Shown here piece after piece: positions 7,457-15,805 of a stretch of DNA of 64,000 bases. The position numbers were made by a program, and so were the translations under genes. Location: positions 248,001-312,000 of the forward strand of contig CANHCQ010000001.1 in the NCBI GenBank assembly GCA_947459215.1, in the 5' to 3' direction. The stretch comes from Phycisphaerales bacterium (lineage in GTDB: Bacteria > Planctomycetota > Phycisphaerae > Phycisphaerales > UBA1924). How positions within the stretch are numbered: position 1 is the first letter of the stretch; each line of letters starts with the position of its first letter. The notes under the pieces were generated by a model. It saw only the letters and a program-made list of their open reading frames with translations. It made no database searches and had not been told where the DNA came from.

Positions 7457-10339
7457 ATGGCCAAAAAACCAGCCAAGCCGACCGCCAAGCCCGCCAAAGC
7501 ACCCGCCGACGCTCCCTTCGACGCGACCGGTGACGGCACCGCTTCCGACGGCGGCGGCGCGGCCGTCGCCGAAGCCACCAAAGCCAAGGCACCAGCAAAG
7601 GCCGGCGGTGGCGGTGGCCGCGGCAAGCGCCCCGGCCGCGTCTTCAAGTCCGTCTACAAAGCCGGCAGCGCCAAGGGCAAAAACCTCGTCATCGTCGAAT
7701 CGCCGGCCAAGGCCAAGACCATCAACAAGTACCTCGGCCCCGAGTACGTCGTGCTCGCCTCGGTCGGCCACGTCCGCGATCTGCCCAGCCGCAACCCCAA
7801 GGGCATCAAGAGCCCCGTCCCCGGCGTCGATCTCGAGCACGACTTCAAGCCCACCTACGTCATCAACGAAGACCGCGCCAACGTGATGAGCGATCTCCGC
7901 CGCGCGGCGAAAGACGTCTCCGGCGGCGAAGGCCAGATCTGGTTCGCAACCGACTTGGACCGCGAGGGTGAAGCCATCGCGTGGCACCTCGCGCAGGAAC
8001 TGGGCATCTCCAGCAAGCAGGCCAAGCGCGTCATCTTCCCCGCCATCACCAAGGCCGAGATCGCCAAGGCCTTCAGCAACCCGCACCCGATCGACGAAGA
8101 CCGCGTCAACGCCCAGCAGGCCCGCCGCATCCTCGACCGCATCGTGGGTTACCAGGTCTCGCCGCTCTTGTGGAAGAAAGTCGCGCGGGGCCTCTCCGCC
8201 GGTCGCGTGCAGTCCGTCGCCGTGCGCCTCGTCGTCGAGCGCGAACGCGAGATCCGCGCCTTCATCCCCGACGAGTACTACGAAGTCCGCGCCAACTTCT
8301 CGCCCAATCTCGCCAAGGCCGCGGGCCTCGCTGCCGACTGGAAGAAACTCCTCGCCAAGCGCGACGAGAAGAACAACCCGCCCACCGTCACCGAGCAATC
8401 CCACTGGCTCGAAGAGCACGGCTGCCTCCGCGCCGAACTCATCGAAGTCGGCGGCAAGCCCATCGACATCAACGCGCCCACCACGACAGGCAAGCAAGGC
8501 GAAACCCGCCCCGCCAACGAGGCCAAGCGCCTCCTCGACCGCGTGCAGGAGATCGCCCGCCTCGCCGGCGTGAAGAACCTCGCCGTCGACACCACCGAAG
8601 ACCCCGACGGCAAGGGCCCCGCCAAGTCCGTCCGCACCATCCGCGGCGACATCGACCCCGCCACGCCCTACACCATCGAATCCATCGAGACCAAACGCGT
8701 CTCGTCGCGCGCGGCACCGCCGTTCATCACCTCGACTCTGCAGCAAGGCGCCAGCAGCCGTCTGGGCTTCGGCGCCCAGCGCACCATGCGTGCCGCTCAG
8801 CAGCTCTACGAAGGTGTGGACATCCCCGGCGAAGGCCCCGTCGGTCTCATCACCTACATGCGTACCGACAGCACCCACCTGTCCGGCGACGCCCTCAACC
8901 TCGCCCGCAACTACATCGAGAAGAACTACGGCAAGTCCTACCTCCCCGAGAAACCCAACTTCTTCTCCTCGTCCAACAAAGCCGCGCAGGAAGCCCACGA
9001 GGCCATCCGCCCGACGAACCCGGATCTCTCGCCGTCGAATCCCAAGATCCGCCGCGCCTTGAGCGACGATCAGTTCCGCCTCTACGAGCTCATCTGGCAG
9101 CGCTTCGTCGCTTGCCAGATGGTGCCCGCGCAGTGGGATTCCACGAGCGTGCGTATCTCCGGTGGAACGGACCCCAAGCAAGTCGTCACCTTCCGCGCCT
9201 CGGGCCGCGTGCTCGTCTTCGACGGCTTCTACAAAGTCACCGGCGTCCCCCGCGGCGGCGAAGAGCTCACGCTCCCCAAGATCGCCGAGAAGCAGCCCCT
9301 CGCGCCCTTCTCATCGAGCGTCCTGCAGAAGTTCACCAGCCCGCCCGCCCGCTACAGCGAAGCCTCGCTCATCAAGATGCTCGAGAGCGAGGGCATCGGC
9401 CGCCCCTCGACCTACGCCTCGATCATCAGCGTCATCCAGGACCGCAAGTACGTCGAGCAGGAGAGCCGCCGCTTCTACGCGTCGGACCTGGGCGAAGTCG
9501 TCACCGACAAGCTCATCGAAGCCTTCCCGCAGATCATGGATGTCGGCTACACCCGCGAGATGGAAGCCCTGCTCGACAAGGTCGAGGAAGACCACCTCGA
9601 CTGGATCGACATGCTCCACAAGTTCTACGGCCCGTTCCAAAAGAGCCTGAAGAACGCCGAGGAGACCCTCGTCCACGCCAAGGCCGAATCCCAGCCCTCC
9701 GACTACACCTGCCCCACCTGCAAGAAGCCCCTCGTCTACAAATTCGGAAAGAACGGCCGCTTCCTCTCCTGCTCCGACTACCCCACCTGCAACTACGCCT
9801 CGCCAGTGGATCGCAACGGCAAGCCCCGCCCCGCCGCCGAGACCGTCAACGTCGCCTGCCACAAGTGCGGCCGCGGCATGACCAAACGCGTCGGCCGCTT
9901 CGGCCCGTTCCTCGGTTGCTCCGGCTACGCCGACAAAGCCAACCCCTGCGACGGCCTGCTCAACCTCGACAAGAAGGGCAAAGTCACCGCGCCGTCACAG
10001 CCGCCGCTGGTCACCGACCTGCCCTGCCCTATCTGCGAATCCCCGTTGAACCTGCGCAACGGCGTCCGCGGCCCCTGGCTCGGCTGCTCGAGATTCCCCA
10101 AATGCCGAGGCCGCGGCAAGTGGGCGGAGCTCGACGAAACCAAACGCACCGCCCTCGAAAAGCAGATGCAAGCCCACGACAAAGCCAACCCGATCCCCAT
10201 CATCAAAACGATGGACGGCGTGGCCCTCACCGACGCCACCGGCAAGCCGCTGCAGACCGCGAAGCCGGTGGAGCAGTTGTCGGGCGACGGCGGCGGCGAG
10301 CAGACACTGGAAGCGGTGGCGGATGAGATGGGGGTGTAG
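7457..10339 (+). CDS. topA: DNA topoisomerase I (type IA)
   Basis: 960 residues. The TOPRIM domain starts with NLVIVESPAKAKTINKYLG and carries the acidic DLDREGEAIAWH motif. The catalytic tyrosine is Tyr467 in GLITYMRTDSTHLS. Three C-terminal topoisomerase zinc fingers are complete: CPTCKKP...CSDYPTC, CHKCGRGM...CSGYADKANPC and CPICESPL...CSRFPKC. It relaxes negative supercoils through a 5' phosphotyrosine link. ATG 7457 begins an unusual ~75-residue Lys/Ala/Pro/Gly-rich tail before TOPRIM, a kind of basic tail common in high-GC organisms. A further upstream in-frame extension is unlikely. The end carries a 30-residue acidic tail. Confidence 0.96.
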   Translation: MAKKPAKPTAKPAKAPADAPFDATGDGTASDGGGAAVAEATKAKAPAKAGGGGGRGKRPGRVFKSVYKAGSAKGKNLVIVESPAKAKTINKYLGPEYVVLASVGHVRDLPSRNPKGIKSPVPGVDLEHDFKPTYVINEDRANVMSDLRRAAKDVSGGEGQIWFATDLDREGEAIAWHLAQELGISSKQAKRVIFPAITKAEIAKAFSNPHPIDEDRVNAQQARRILDRIVGYQVSPLLWKKVARGLSAGRVQSVAVRLVVEREREIRAFIPDEYYEVRANFSPNLAKAAGLAADWKKLLAKRDEKNNPPTVTEQSHWLEEHGCLRAELIEVGGKPIDINAPTTTGKQGETRPANEAKRLLDRVQEIARLAGVKNLAVDTTEDPDGKGPAKSVRTIRGDIDPATPYTIESIETKRVSSRAAPPFITSTLQQGASSRLGFGAQRTMRAAQQLYEGVDIPGEGPVGLITYMRTDSTHLSGDALNLARNYIEKNYGKSYLPEKPNFFSSSNKAAQEAHEAIRPTNPDLSPSNPKIRRALSDDQFRLYELIWQRFVACQMVPAQWDSTSVRISGGTDPKQVVTFRASGRVLVFDGFYKVTGVPRGGEELTLPKIAEKQPLAPFSSSVLQKFTSPPARYSEASLIKMLESEGIGRPSTYASIISVIQDRKYVEQESRRFYASDLGEVVTDKLIEAFPQIMDVGYTREMEALLDKVEEDHLDWIDMLHKFYGPFQKSLKNAEETLVHAKAESQPSDYTCPTCKKPLVYKFGKNGRFLSCSDYPTCNYASPVDRNGKPRPAAETVNVACHKCGRGMTKRVGRFGPFLGCSGYADKANPCDGLLNLDKKGKVTAPSQPPLVTDLPCPICESPLNLRNGVRGPWLGCSRFPKCRGRGKWAELDETKRTALEKQMQAHDKANPIPIIKTMDGVALTDATGKPLQTAKPVEQLSGDGGGEQTLEAVADEMGV

Positions 10340-10362
10340 TCCAAGTTCTGTAGGAGGTCACG

Positions 10363-11439
10363 GTGGGACTCTTCAGCAAACTGATAACGGCAATAACTCG
10401 AGCCCCACAACGTCTTGGGTCAGACTCAATCGCGCAATCCGGACCGGCCGATTCAGTCTCGACAGACCCCATTGCCTTGAATCGCTACGTACAGAAGCTG
10501 CATGAGCTTGGCCAGTACTCTCGCTCGCTGCCGATTGCAACCGACGCGACGGAGCGGACTGAGCGGACGTTCGGCTCGAATAGTCGCGAGTTCGCACACA
10601 GCCTAAACAATCTCGCCACGACATACGCGCGTCTAGGCCAATATCATGCCGCAGAACGATTCTACTGCCGCGCCTTGGCGGTTCAGAGGAGCCTGCTGGG
10701 ACCAGATCATGTCGATGTCGCGGGAACACTTAGCAATCTGGCTATGGTCTACAACGACGTTGGCGATTACGAACAAGCCGAGTCTTTTCTAAAGAAAGCG
10801 CTTCACATTGACGAGAAACAACTTGGTCCGAATCACGAAAGCGTAGCTAATGATCTGAACAACCTCGCAACCGCATATCATTCACAAGGTCGGCTAGATG
10901 AAGCCGAGCGTCTCTATGCACGCGCGCTCGCCATAAACGAGCAGATATACGGACCGGATTCACACAGATTGGCAGACATGTTGAATAATCTTGGTGTTAC
11001 TCACTTAGCCAAGAGGGACCTCGCTAGTGCGGAACGATGTTGTATGCGGGCCCTAATGAATCGCGAGAAGTCTCTTGGGCCAGATCATCCTGATGTTGCA
11101 ATCAGCGCCCTAAACGTTGGCCGCTGTTACAAAGAGTCCGGACAATACGAGCTTGCCGAAAGGGCTTACAAGCGGGCCATGGGTATCTGGGAGCAATCGT
11201 TAGGCCCCGGTCACCCAAGCTTGGCCTCAGCTCTTAATAATCTTGCAGTTATTTATGCATCTAATCATCGCTACAACGATGCAGAGTCGTGCCTACTGAG
11301 AGCATTGGATATACTCTCAAAGAACTTTGGGCAACGTCATCCACAGTTTTTGATGTGCCTCGAAAGCTTGGTTAATCTTTATGAGAATAATCACTGCCAT
11401 GAGTCATTAGCATTGTTGAAGAAAAGGCTATCGGTGTAA
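10363..11439 (+). CDS. Kinesin-light-chain-type TPR protein, low GC
   Basis: 358 residues made largely of about seven 42-residue TPR units of the kinesin-light-chain type; each carries LNNLA.xYxxxGxYxxAExxxxRAL and ends with xLGPdHp. It should be a protein-interaction scaffold; the partner is unknown. There is no signal peptide. GTG 10363 is preceded by a perfect AGGAGGT at 10352-10358. Base composition is clearly lower in GC than in the flanking genes (for example TTGAATAATCTTGGTGTTAC), which suggests recent acquisition. It lies directly after topA and just before a transposase element. Confidence 0.85.
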   Translation: MGLFSKLITAITRAPQRLGSDSIAQSGPADSVSTDPIALNRYVQKLHELGQYSRSLPIATDATERTERTFGSNSREFAHSLNNLATTYARLGQYHAAERFYCRALAVQRSLLGPDHVDVAGTLSNLAMVYNDVGDYEQAESFLKKALHIDEKQLGPNHESVANDLNNLATAYHSQGRLDEAERLYARALAINEQIYGPDSHRLADMLNNLGVTHLAKRDLASAERCCMRALMNREKSLGPDHPDVAISALNVGRCYKESGQYELAERAYKRAMGIWEQSLGPGHPSLASALNNLAVIYASNHRYNDAESCLLRALDILSKNFGQRHPQFLMCLESLVNLYENNHCHESLALLKKRLSV

Positions 11440-11622
11440 ACAGGACTTTGGTCGTCATTTGAGAGTGGCCGGTGGACCGACCTCGGACCATGATGGACGG
11501 CAGGTGGCCCGACCACGCTTTCGATGTGCCACGACCACCCGCGGCTTTGAGCGGGTGATCGTGGTGGTTCCTAGACCAGCCCCCAAAGCCCGACCGTCGC
11601 CCGCACCCCTCACCGCCCGTTG
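11440..11622. other. Gap with a degenerate hairpin before the transposase element
   Basis: No gene was seen. CCACGACCACCCGC and GCGGGTGATCGTGGTGG near 11528-11568 can fold into an imperfect hairpin resembling the terminator at 13887-13919. It may terminate the TPR gene or be another repeat copy. Confidence 0.5.
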
Positions 11623-12402
11623 CACCCGTGGCTTCGAGACCATCCTGCCCACCTCCCGCCCCTCGCCCCAACGGGGCGAAGGCCTGTAGCCACGGGTGAA
11701 GCGACGCTGCCCTGAGCGTCGCGCAACCCGTGGAAGCGTGAGTCCTTTATCCTTTTCTTGCCCCGGAGGGGCAACGGAACCGCGTCCCCACAGAGAAAGG
11801 CCGCCCATGCCCGGCACCTACTCCCAACTCCTCCTCCACATCGTCTTCAGCACCAAGCACCGCGAGCCCTGGATCACCCCCAACGTCGCCGATCGCCTCT
11901 ACCCCTACATCGGCGGCATCGTCCGCGCCGAGAAGGGCGCCCTCTACGACATCGGCGGCATCGAGGACCACGTCCACCTCTACCTCCGCTGGCGCCCCGA
12001 CGCGCCCATCTCCGACCTCCTGCGCACCGTCAAGGCCCGCTCGTCCAAGTGGGTGCACGACACGTTTCCCGCGCTCGACGCGTTCGCATGGCAGGAGGGG
12101 TACAGCGTCTTCTCCGTCAGCAAGTCGCAGGAAGGCGCGGTGAAGAACTACATCGCCGGTCAGCACGAGCATCACAAGACACAGGATTTCAAGGCCGAAC
12201 TCCTCCAGATGCTTCGGCGGCACGAGATCGAGTTCGACGAGCGGTATGTGTTTGATTGATCGGGCTCACGGGTCACCCCTGTCGCCCCCGCCCTCCCTCC
12301 AGCCCACCCTCCTCTGCCCCTCCGGGGCAGGCGTGAAGGGGAGACACGCTCTCCACGGGTCGCGCTCCGCCCGGCTGACGCCGGGCTGCGCTTCACCCGT
12401 GG
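11623..12402 (+). mobile_element. RAYT/REP element: transposase flanked by mirror-image palindromes
   Basis: The left side has a hairpin 11690-11733 (CCACGGGT ... ACCCGTGG with an inner CGACGCT/AGCGTCG stem), then TTGCCCC-gga-GGGGCAA near 11759-11775. After the transposase gene the same two modules recur in reverse order: CTGCCCC-tcc-GGGGCAG near 12314-12330, then 12353-12402 (CCACGGGT ... ACCCGTGG with an inner GCCCGGC/GCCGGGC stem). A further CACCCGTGGC half lies at 11623. The layout fits a REP-associated tyrosine transposase with its own REP copies. No target duplication was identified. Confidence 0.75.
11807..12259 (+). CDS. tnpA_REP: IS200-like / REP-associated tyrosine transposase (RAYT, Y1_Tnp)
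   Basis: 150 residues from ATG 11807 (MPGTYSQLLLHIVFSTKHRE), which opens at the first conserved strand of the Y1 transposase fold. The HUH metal/nuclease motif is His-Val-His in IEDHVHLYLRWRP, and the catalytic tyrosine is probably Tyr in KNYIAGQHEHH near residues 119-127. Such HUH enzymes nick and rejoin single-stranded DNA at hairpins; RAYTs process REP palindromes. The ending RRHEIEFDERYVFD is typical of the family. An in-frame extension from 11696 would translate the left palindrome and is not used. Codon use is like the host, so the gene is probably long resident. Confidence 0.9.
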   Translation: MPGTYSQLLLHIVFSTKHREPWITPNVADRLYPYIGGIVRAEKGALYDIGGIEDHVHLYLRWRPDAPISDLLRTVKARSSKWVHDTFPALDAFAWQEGYSVFSVSKSQEGAVKNYIAGQHEHHKTQDFKAELLQMLRRHEIEFDERYVFD

Positions 12403-12949
12403 CTACATGCCGCGGCCCCGTTGGGTCCGGAGATGTTGGGGGGGGGGGAGGCCGACGGCGAAACGGCGGACCAAGGCTGTCCACTGACGAAGTGTTCATC
12501 GGAGCGGGTTGTCGTCGCCGGAAGTTTCTGCGCCCCTGAGTCGTTGCGCGGTCGTTGCGGCGAACGCCCTAAACACGACCACGGCCGCTGAGCCCGCCGC
12601 GGTTGTCGCAGCAATCCCGTTCGCACGAGCAGTCCACGTACAGGTGCGTGCTTTCCGCGCGTCTGCGTGATCGATCAGGCGATGCGGTGCCTCTTGTCCG
12701 ACGGCACGCACAGACGGGCGTGTCCGCGCTGTGACATGGGGTCATCGCCGCATGCCGCGGGTGCGACGGCGTCGCATCTTCTTGATGTCATCGGAATCGG
12801 GTATCTCCCGCGCCGCTGCACGATCCAAAGAATGCGGGCGGCGTACGCGTCGCTGGGAGCGTGTCACCCGCAGACCGTTCATGCCGGATGCAATGCCGTG
12901 TGTGGGCGAGTCGGGAACGTTTCGAACGTCTCAGCCAGGAGTCACACAT
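12403..12949. other. Gene-free stretch with an 11-G run
   Basis: No credible gene was found in these 547 bases; the open frames present lack coding signals. There is an uninterrupted run of 11 G at 12438-12448. The last 15 bases hold the ribosome site of the next gene. Confidence 0.6.
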
Positions 12950-13807
12950 ATGAAGAGCATCAACCGACAACTCGCGGTCGCGACGTTGTTCACCTGCGCT
13001 ATTGCCGGGACGGCAACGGCCGTGATCTATCACCCCGTTGACTTCTCGCAGTACCACAACGCCCGCATCCAGCAGCGCTTCGCAACGTGGAACCATGTGC
13101 CCGCAGGACACATCAAGCTTGGTGGCGTGCCGTTCTTCATTCCGCCCGGCACCAACAACGAGTGGAACCTCGGCCCTGGCGGCAACCTCAACGGCGTGAC
13201 CTCCGTGCTCGACATCAAGGTCCACGCCTTCGGAACCCGCACGGTGTACACCCTGATCAACTCCAACTGGGGCACCGCGACGGGCGGTCACATGCTCATC
13301 GAGTTCTTCGGAACCCAGGGCGGGTACGCCTCCGCGGACCTCATCGGCAATCGCGACATCCGTGACTGGAACCTGTTCCCGGCCTTCACCACGCGGATCA
13401 ACGGCACCACGACCACGCAGGTGCACACGATCCCGAATGGGATGGATGGCAACCCCGACGTGATCGACATGCAGCGCTTCGATCTGCCGGTGGAGTTCGA
13501 CTCGCAGACGCTTGATCGGATCCGCATCACCGATCGGCGGCAGGTGTTCGTGCACAGTGGCATCGTCTCGGGCATCACGGTGTTCGGCCAGAGCGATCTG
13601 GTGCTCTGCCCCGCCGACTTCAACGAGGACTACTGCGTTGACGATGCCGACTTCGTGCTCTTCTCCGACCAGTACACCGCCTGGGATTGCCACGCGGACG
13701 ACATGCCCAACGGCTGCGTCGCTGACCTCAACAAGGACGGCGTGGTTGACGACTCCGACTTCATCCTCTTCGCCGGCTGGTACGGCGTGATGGTGTGCCC
13801 TTCGTAA
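12950..13807 (+). CDS. Secreted protein with dockerin-like C-terminal EF-hand pair
   Basis: 285 residues. ATG 12950 is 8 bases after AGGAG and starts a signal peptide (MKSINRQLAVATLFTCAIAG, cleavage near ATA). The central ~195 residues (LGGVPFFIPPG, IEFFGTQGGYASADLIGNRDIRDW, TINGTTTT-like segments) look like an all-beta domain I associate with uncharacterised secreted Planctomycete proteins; no function is assigned. The end holds two calcium-loop repeats: CPADFNEDYCVDDADFVLFS and CVADLNKDGVVDDSDFILFA. These resemble type I dockerin halves, a tail shared with genes at 22013 and 26585. It is probably monocistronic. Confidence 0.8.
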   Translation: MKSINRQLAVATLFTCAIAGTATAVIYHPVDFSQYHNARIQQRFATWNHVPAGHIKLGGVPFFIPPGTNNEWNLGPGGNLNGVTSVLDIKVHAFGTRTVYTLINSNWGTATGGHMLIEFFGTQGGYASADLIGNRDIRDWNLFPAFTTRINGTTTTQVHTIPNGMDGNPDVIDMQRFDLPVEFDSQTLDRIRITDRRQVFVHSGIVSGITVFGQSDLVLCPADFNEDYCVDDADFVLFSDQYTAWDCHADDMPNGCVADLNKDGVVDDSDFILFAGWYGVMVCPS

Positions 13808-13886
13808 AGGCCCGGCGCACGAGCGTCGCCCTTGCATGAAGAGTCTGAGACGCGACGACCGTGAGCTCACACAGTGACACGTGTGA

Positions 13887-13919
13887 CGACCACCCGCTGC
13901 TTATCAGGGCGGGTGGTCG
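13887..13919 (+). terminator. Hairpin terminator after the dockerin-tailed gene
   Basis: CGACCACCCGC (13887-13897) and GCGGGTGGTCG (13909-13919) form a perfect 11-bp stem 80 bases past the stop. The T-run after it is weak. Confidence 0.65.
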
Positions 13920-14229
13920 TGTTCAGTCACGTCATCGGTTCCGATAGGGCCTTCTCGGCGGTCCTCAACCTTGGGGCGGGTTGGCATCGACCTCGTGCCA
14001 CTGACCTTGCTCTGAAGGTCAGTTCCTCCGACGCTCGCAATCCGGACCCCCACCGCGCACAACGCGGCCGTTGTGCGCACAACCCCGTCGCTGCGCCGAC
14101 AATTTCGTTTCCGCAACCCCACCAACTCCTTGAATCATCCCTGCGTTCCATGAGACACTATGGGGAGCACAAGGGAAGCAGGGGAGAAGGGGAGCAGCGG
14201 AGCAGGGGAACAGGGAAAGGGGTGCGGGC
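13920..14229. other. Gene-free stretch with two inverted repeats and a purine-rich repeat
   Basis: CTGACCTT/AAGGTCAG pairs near 14001-14022. GCGCACAACG (14055-14064) pairs perfectly with CGTTGTGCGC (14069-14078) and could be an operator for the gene at 14230. 14165-14215 is a G/A-rich tract of GGAGCAGGGGAACAGGG-type units; a similar tract lies near 36372-36402. Confidence 0.6.
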
Positions 14230-15105
14230 GTGCCGCAGGGAGAATCGCGTGACATATTCATCCCCACCGACCACGAGCGCCGTGTGCTGCTCGAGTTGGT
14301 GCAGTCGCCGCAGGAATCCCTCGAGTCGATCGCGCATGAACTCAAAATCACTCTCGCCGCCCTGACCCTCTATCTCGCCACCGACGACGCGGCATCCCTC
14401 TTCGCCCAGGCCGACCTCGCCAACGCCCGCCGCGCCCGTACCGCCGCCGCCGCCCAACTCGAGCAATGCATCGGTGCGCTCTCGCTCATGATCAGCGACT
14501 GGGTTACCGACGTCACCCACAACCTCCGTCGCGAAACCCCCAAGTCGAGGCGCGAACAAGACCGCGAACAAGAATCCACCCGCCGCGCCGCGACGCTGCT
14601 CTACCGCATCGCCAACTTCACCCCCAAAACGCTCACCGTCCCCACGCCCGCACCCACGCCCACACCCACGCCGCCCCCCGCGCCCCCTCTCCCCGCGAAG
14701 CGGGAGGTGGGGGGAGAGGTGCCCGAGTCCGCGAGGGCGGTGAGGGGCATGAACGCGCACATCGCACCAGCAACTTCCCTCTCAACAACCAACGTCCCCG
14801 CCTTGACGAACCCCACGCGCCAGCGTGGGGCCACCGACGCACCCATCGCGCCGTCGCAAGCCGCAGAGAAATCCTGTTCAGGCCTCAACACCACACCCGT
14901 CGCCTCAACGAGCCCCGAGCGTCAGCGAGTGGGTGCCTCTGCCTTCACATCCGACATCCGACATCCCACATCCGACATCCGCACCCTGTCGAGCCCCGAG
15001 CGTCAGCGAGTGGCTTCTTCCGCCGCCACCTTCGACAACCCACCTCCAACGGCCGACCTCGCCTCTCCACCCGACCGCCGCGTCCTCTCCACCGTCCCTC
15101 CCTGA
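14230..15105 (+). CDS. Hypothetical protein with helical N-terminus and repeat-derived C-terminal half
   Basis: 291 residues from GTG 14230. Residues 1-130 look like a real helical protein: IPTDHERRVLLELVQSPQES then SLESIAHELKITLAALTLYL, which could be a helix-turn-helix, followed by a long Ala/Arg-rich helix. I recognise no family. From about residue 138 the sequence is low-complexity and repeat-derived: a PTPAPTPTPTPPPAPP linker, then copies of dispersed repeats read as NPTRQRGA and twice as SPERQRV, and a SDIRHPTSDIR tract. The ancestral gene may have ended near residue 135 and been extended by repeat insertion. Confidence 0.6.
   Translation: MPQGESRDIFIPTDHERRVLLELVQSPQESLESIAHELKITLAALTLYLATDDAASLFAQADLANARRARTAAAAQLEQCIGALSLMISDWVTDVTHNLRRETPKSRREQDREQESTRRAATLLYRIANFTPKTLTVPTPAPTPTPTPPPAPPLPAKREVGGEVPESARAVRGMNAHIAPATSLSTTNVPALTNPTRQRGATDAPIAPSQAAEKSCSGLNTTPVASTSPERQRVGASAFTSDIRHPTSDIRTLSSPERQRVASSAATFDNPPPTADLASPPDRRVLSTVPP
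14685..15017. repeat. Dispersed repeats inside a coding sequence
   Basis: 14685-14755 resembles family B (CCCTCTCCCCGCGAAGCGGG onward). 14808-14833 is GAACCCCACGCGCCAGCGTG-type. 14911-14935 and 14993-15017 are near-identical GAGCCCCGAGCGTCAGCGAG copies. 14946-14983 is a tandem CATCCGACATCCGACATCC-type tract. All are translated by the gene at 14230. Confidence 0.8.
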
Positions 15106-15168
15106 CCCACACCCACTTCCGCGGCGGCGCGCGCTTCTCGATCCTCAACTTCCGCGCGCTTCAAACCC

Positions 15169-15711
15169 TCACGACTGCCTGCGCACAAACTCCAGCAGCT
15201 CGTCCGCCGATCGCTGCCCGCGCAGCGAGGCTGTCACCTCGCCGTTCACCATCCAGTACGTCATCGGAATCGCCGCACTGGGAAGCAGCTTCACCGCATC
15301 GGGCTGACGATCGACCTCGACGTGCGCCACCTGCGCCCGTCCTTCGCCGATCCACGCCACCACTCGCGGGTCGTTCAACGCATCCTTCTTGTATTGCTGG
15401 CACGGGCCGCAGCGGTCGGCGGTGGCGAAGACCAGCACCGGCTTGCCGCTCTGGCGCGCCGCGTCGAGCGCCTGCGGCAGTGGCGGCGCATCTCGCAATG
15501 CCGCGGGCAGCGGAACCACTTCCCGCGCGACGATGAAGCCCGTCTTGGGGTCGTACTCGGTGCGCACCGTCAGCCGGTCCATCCACGCCTTGGTCTGCGG
15601 CGGGATGGCCGCCGTCTCAGGCTCCGGCGTGTGCTTGGGCGTGCACCCGCCGAGCGGCAGCGCGAAGAAGCTGACAGTGACCAGCAACAGAAGGGGAACA
15701 GTCGTAGTCAT
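15169..15711 (-). CDS. Thioredoxin-fold lipoprotein
   Basis: 180 residues from ATG 15711, chosen because GGGAG lies 8 bases upstream; a TTG five codons earlier is less likely. The lipoprotein signal peptide ends in LPLGGC, so the mature protein begins with lipidated Cys and is envelope-anchored. KPVLVFATADRCGPCQQYKK is the thioredoxin active site (CGPC), followed by VAHVEVDRQPDAVKLLPSAA and the cis-proline segment IPMTYW. It probably reduces or isomerises disulfides in the periplasm, or acts in cytochrome maturation; no partner genes are adjacent. It converges on the preceding gene. Confidence 0.85.
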   Translation of the reverse strand: MTTTVPLLLLVTVSFFALPLGGCTPKHTPEPETAAIPPQTKAWMDRLTVRTEYDPKTGFIVAREVVPLPAALRDAPPLPQALDAARQSGKPVLVFATADRCGPCQQYKKDALNDPRVVAWIGEGRAQVAHVEVDRQPDAVKLLPSAAIPMTYWMVNGEVTASLRGQRSADELLEFVRRQS

Positions 15712-15805
15712 GTGATGCACTCCCAAATCAGGCCGCGGCTTGCGAAACGGTCAACACCGACTCTTGCGGATGCACACGATGCTTCATCTGCTCTGCACAC
15801 GCACA

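Noticed and set aside
12438-12448. Phase-variable G tract
   Set aside because: The 11-G run is not in or close to a gene start: the next gene begins about 500 bases downstream, so no switching effect can be supported.
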